Positions 23,551-23,877 of a stretch of DNA of 23,877 bases are shown piece after piece. The stretch's first letter is position 1, and every line of letters begins with the position of its first letter. The notes under the pieces are model-generated. The model worked only from the letters and a program-made list of their open reading frames with translations. It had not been told where the DNA came from and did not search any database. The translations under genes and the position numbers were made by a program. The DNA is taken from the IMG/VR virus record IMGVR_UViG_3300025466_000176, positions 1-23,877 of that record; one strand, written 5' to 3'. The stretch comes from a virus.

Positions 23551-23877
23551 TTAAAAAGTTCCAGCATCCTTTATTTCTTCTTTTACTTCCGGTTTTGATT
23601 CAAGTTTTACTTCTACTTTTACTGTTTTTACTTCATCAATTTTCTTACGCTTGGCTGGACTTAACTGCAAATATTCAATTTGATCATTCAATTTTTTAAT
23701 GGACTTCTCATAACTACTACGAGTTTTTTGATGTTCTTCTCGTTCTTTTATCAATTCACTTCTAAAAGTATCTATATGTTGAACTTGGTGTTTAACATTT
23801 TCATATTCAGACTTTAAAGCACCAATATCATTTAATTGTTTTTCCAACTCAGAAATTCTATTTAAATGTCCGTTAAT
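23551..23877 (-). CDS. C-terminal part of a coiled-coil protein, cut by the window edge
   Basis: The frame is open to the right edge, so the true start lies outside; the TTG at 23847 is only an internal Leu codon. The 108 visible residues begin with a heptad-like coiled coil (HLNRISELEKQLNDIGALKS, then YENVKHQVQHIDTFRSELI). They continue with a charged helix (EYLQLSPAKRKKIDEVK) and end in an alternating Lys/Glu/Val tail (VKVEVKLESKPEVKEE). No family is recognised. It ends 3 bases before the giant fibre ATG, so the two are probably co-translated; a link in fibre assembly or attachment is possible but unproven. Confidence 0.7.
   Translation of the reverse strand: MNGHLNRISELEKQLNDIGALKSEYENVKHQVQHIDTFRSELIKEREEHQKTRSSYEKSIKKLNDQIEYLQLSPAKRKKIDEVKTVKVEVKLESKPEVKEEIKDAGTF

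Noticed and set aside
23551-23847. Complete 98-residue gene starting at TTG 23847
   Set aside because: The frame continues open to the window edge and the TTG lies within coiled-coil heptads, so it is an internal codon of a longer gene.

Overview
The window is a near-complete virion-structure block from an AT-rich tailed phage genome of the T4-like (contractile-tail, T4 gp23-type capsid) group. All genes lie on the minus strand, so transcription runs from right to left. Recognisable homologues appear in T4 order: gp13, gp14, gp15, gp16, gp17, gp18, gp19, gp20, a gp67-like core protein, gp21, gp22, gp23. The proteins look more like those of marine or freshwater T4-like phages than coliphage T4: the capsid protein is shorter, and extra beta-rich proteins sit between the core genes. 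The host cannot be named from this sequence.

Right part (about 16.9-23.9 kb): the 3' end of a coiled-coil protein enters from the right edge. It is followed by a giant 2074-residue fibre-like protein whose centre is 77 consecutive 16-residue repeats, unusually rich in cysteine, and by a small conserved phage protein. A 134-base AT-rich spacer then carries a strong sigma70-type promoter and a T4-type late promoter. These lead into a 2-oxoglutarate/Fe(II) oxygenase-like gene and a small conserved protein. 

Middle part (about 11.4-15.8 kb): neck and tail-completion genes gp13, gp14 and gp15, each carrying what looks like the same extra beta module. Between gp13 and gp14 lies the decayed C-terminal end of an HNH/NUMOD3 homing endonuclease, and gp14 next to it has lost any ATG/GTG/TTG start at its conserved N-terminus. 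A small fibre-like protein is inserted between gp15 and the terminase genes gp16 and gp17.

Left part (1-11.4 kb): large terminase, tail sheath, tail tube, portal, the prohead core cluster (a gp67-like protein, two proteins of unknown role, and an acidic/basic core protein), prohead protease gp21, scaffold gp22 and major capsid protein gp23. A textbook intrinsic terminator follows gp23, and the last gene encodes a second tail-tube-like protein. Together the genes would build the prohead (gp20, core proteins, gp21, gp22, gp23), package DNA (gp16, gp17), form the contractile tail (gp18, gp19) and join head to tail (gp13, gp14, gp15). Short (T/C/A)ATAAATA elements just upstream of several gene starts fit late-gene transcription of the T4 type. 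No tRNA, CRISPR array, integrase or insertion sequence was seen. All calls are from reading the sequence; no database search was possible.
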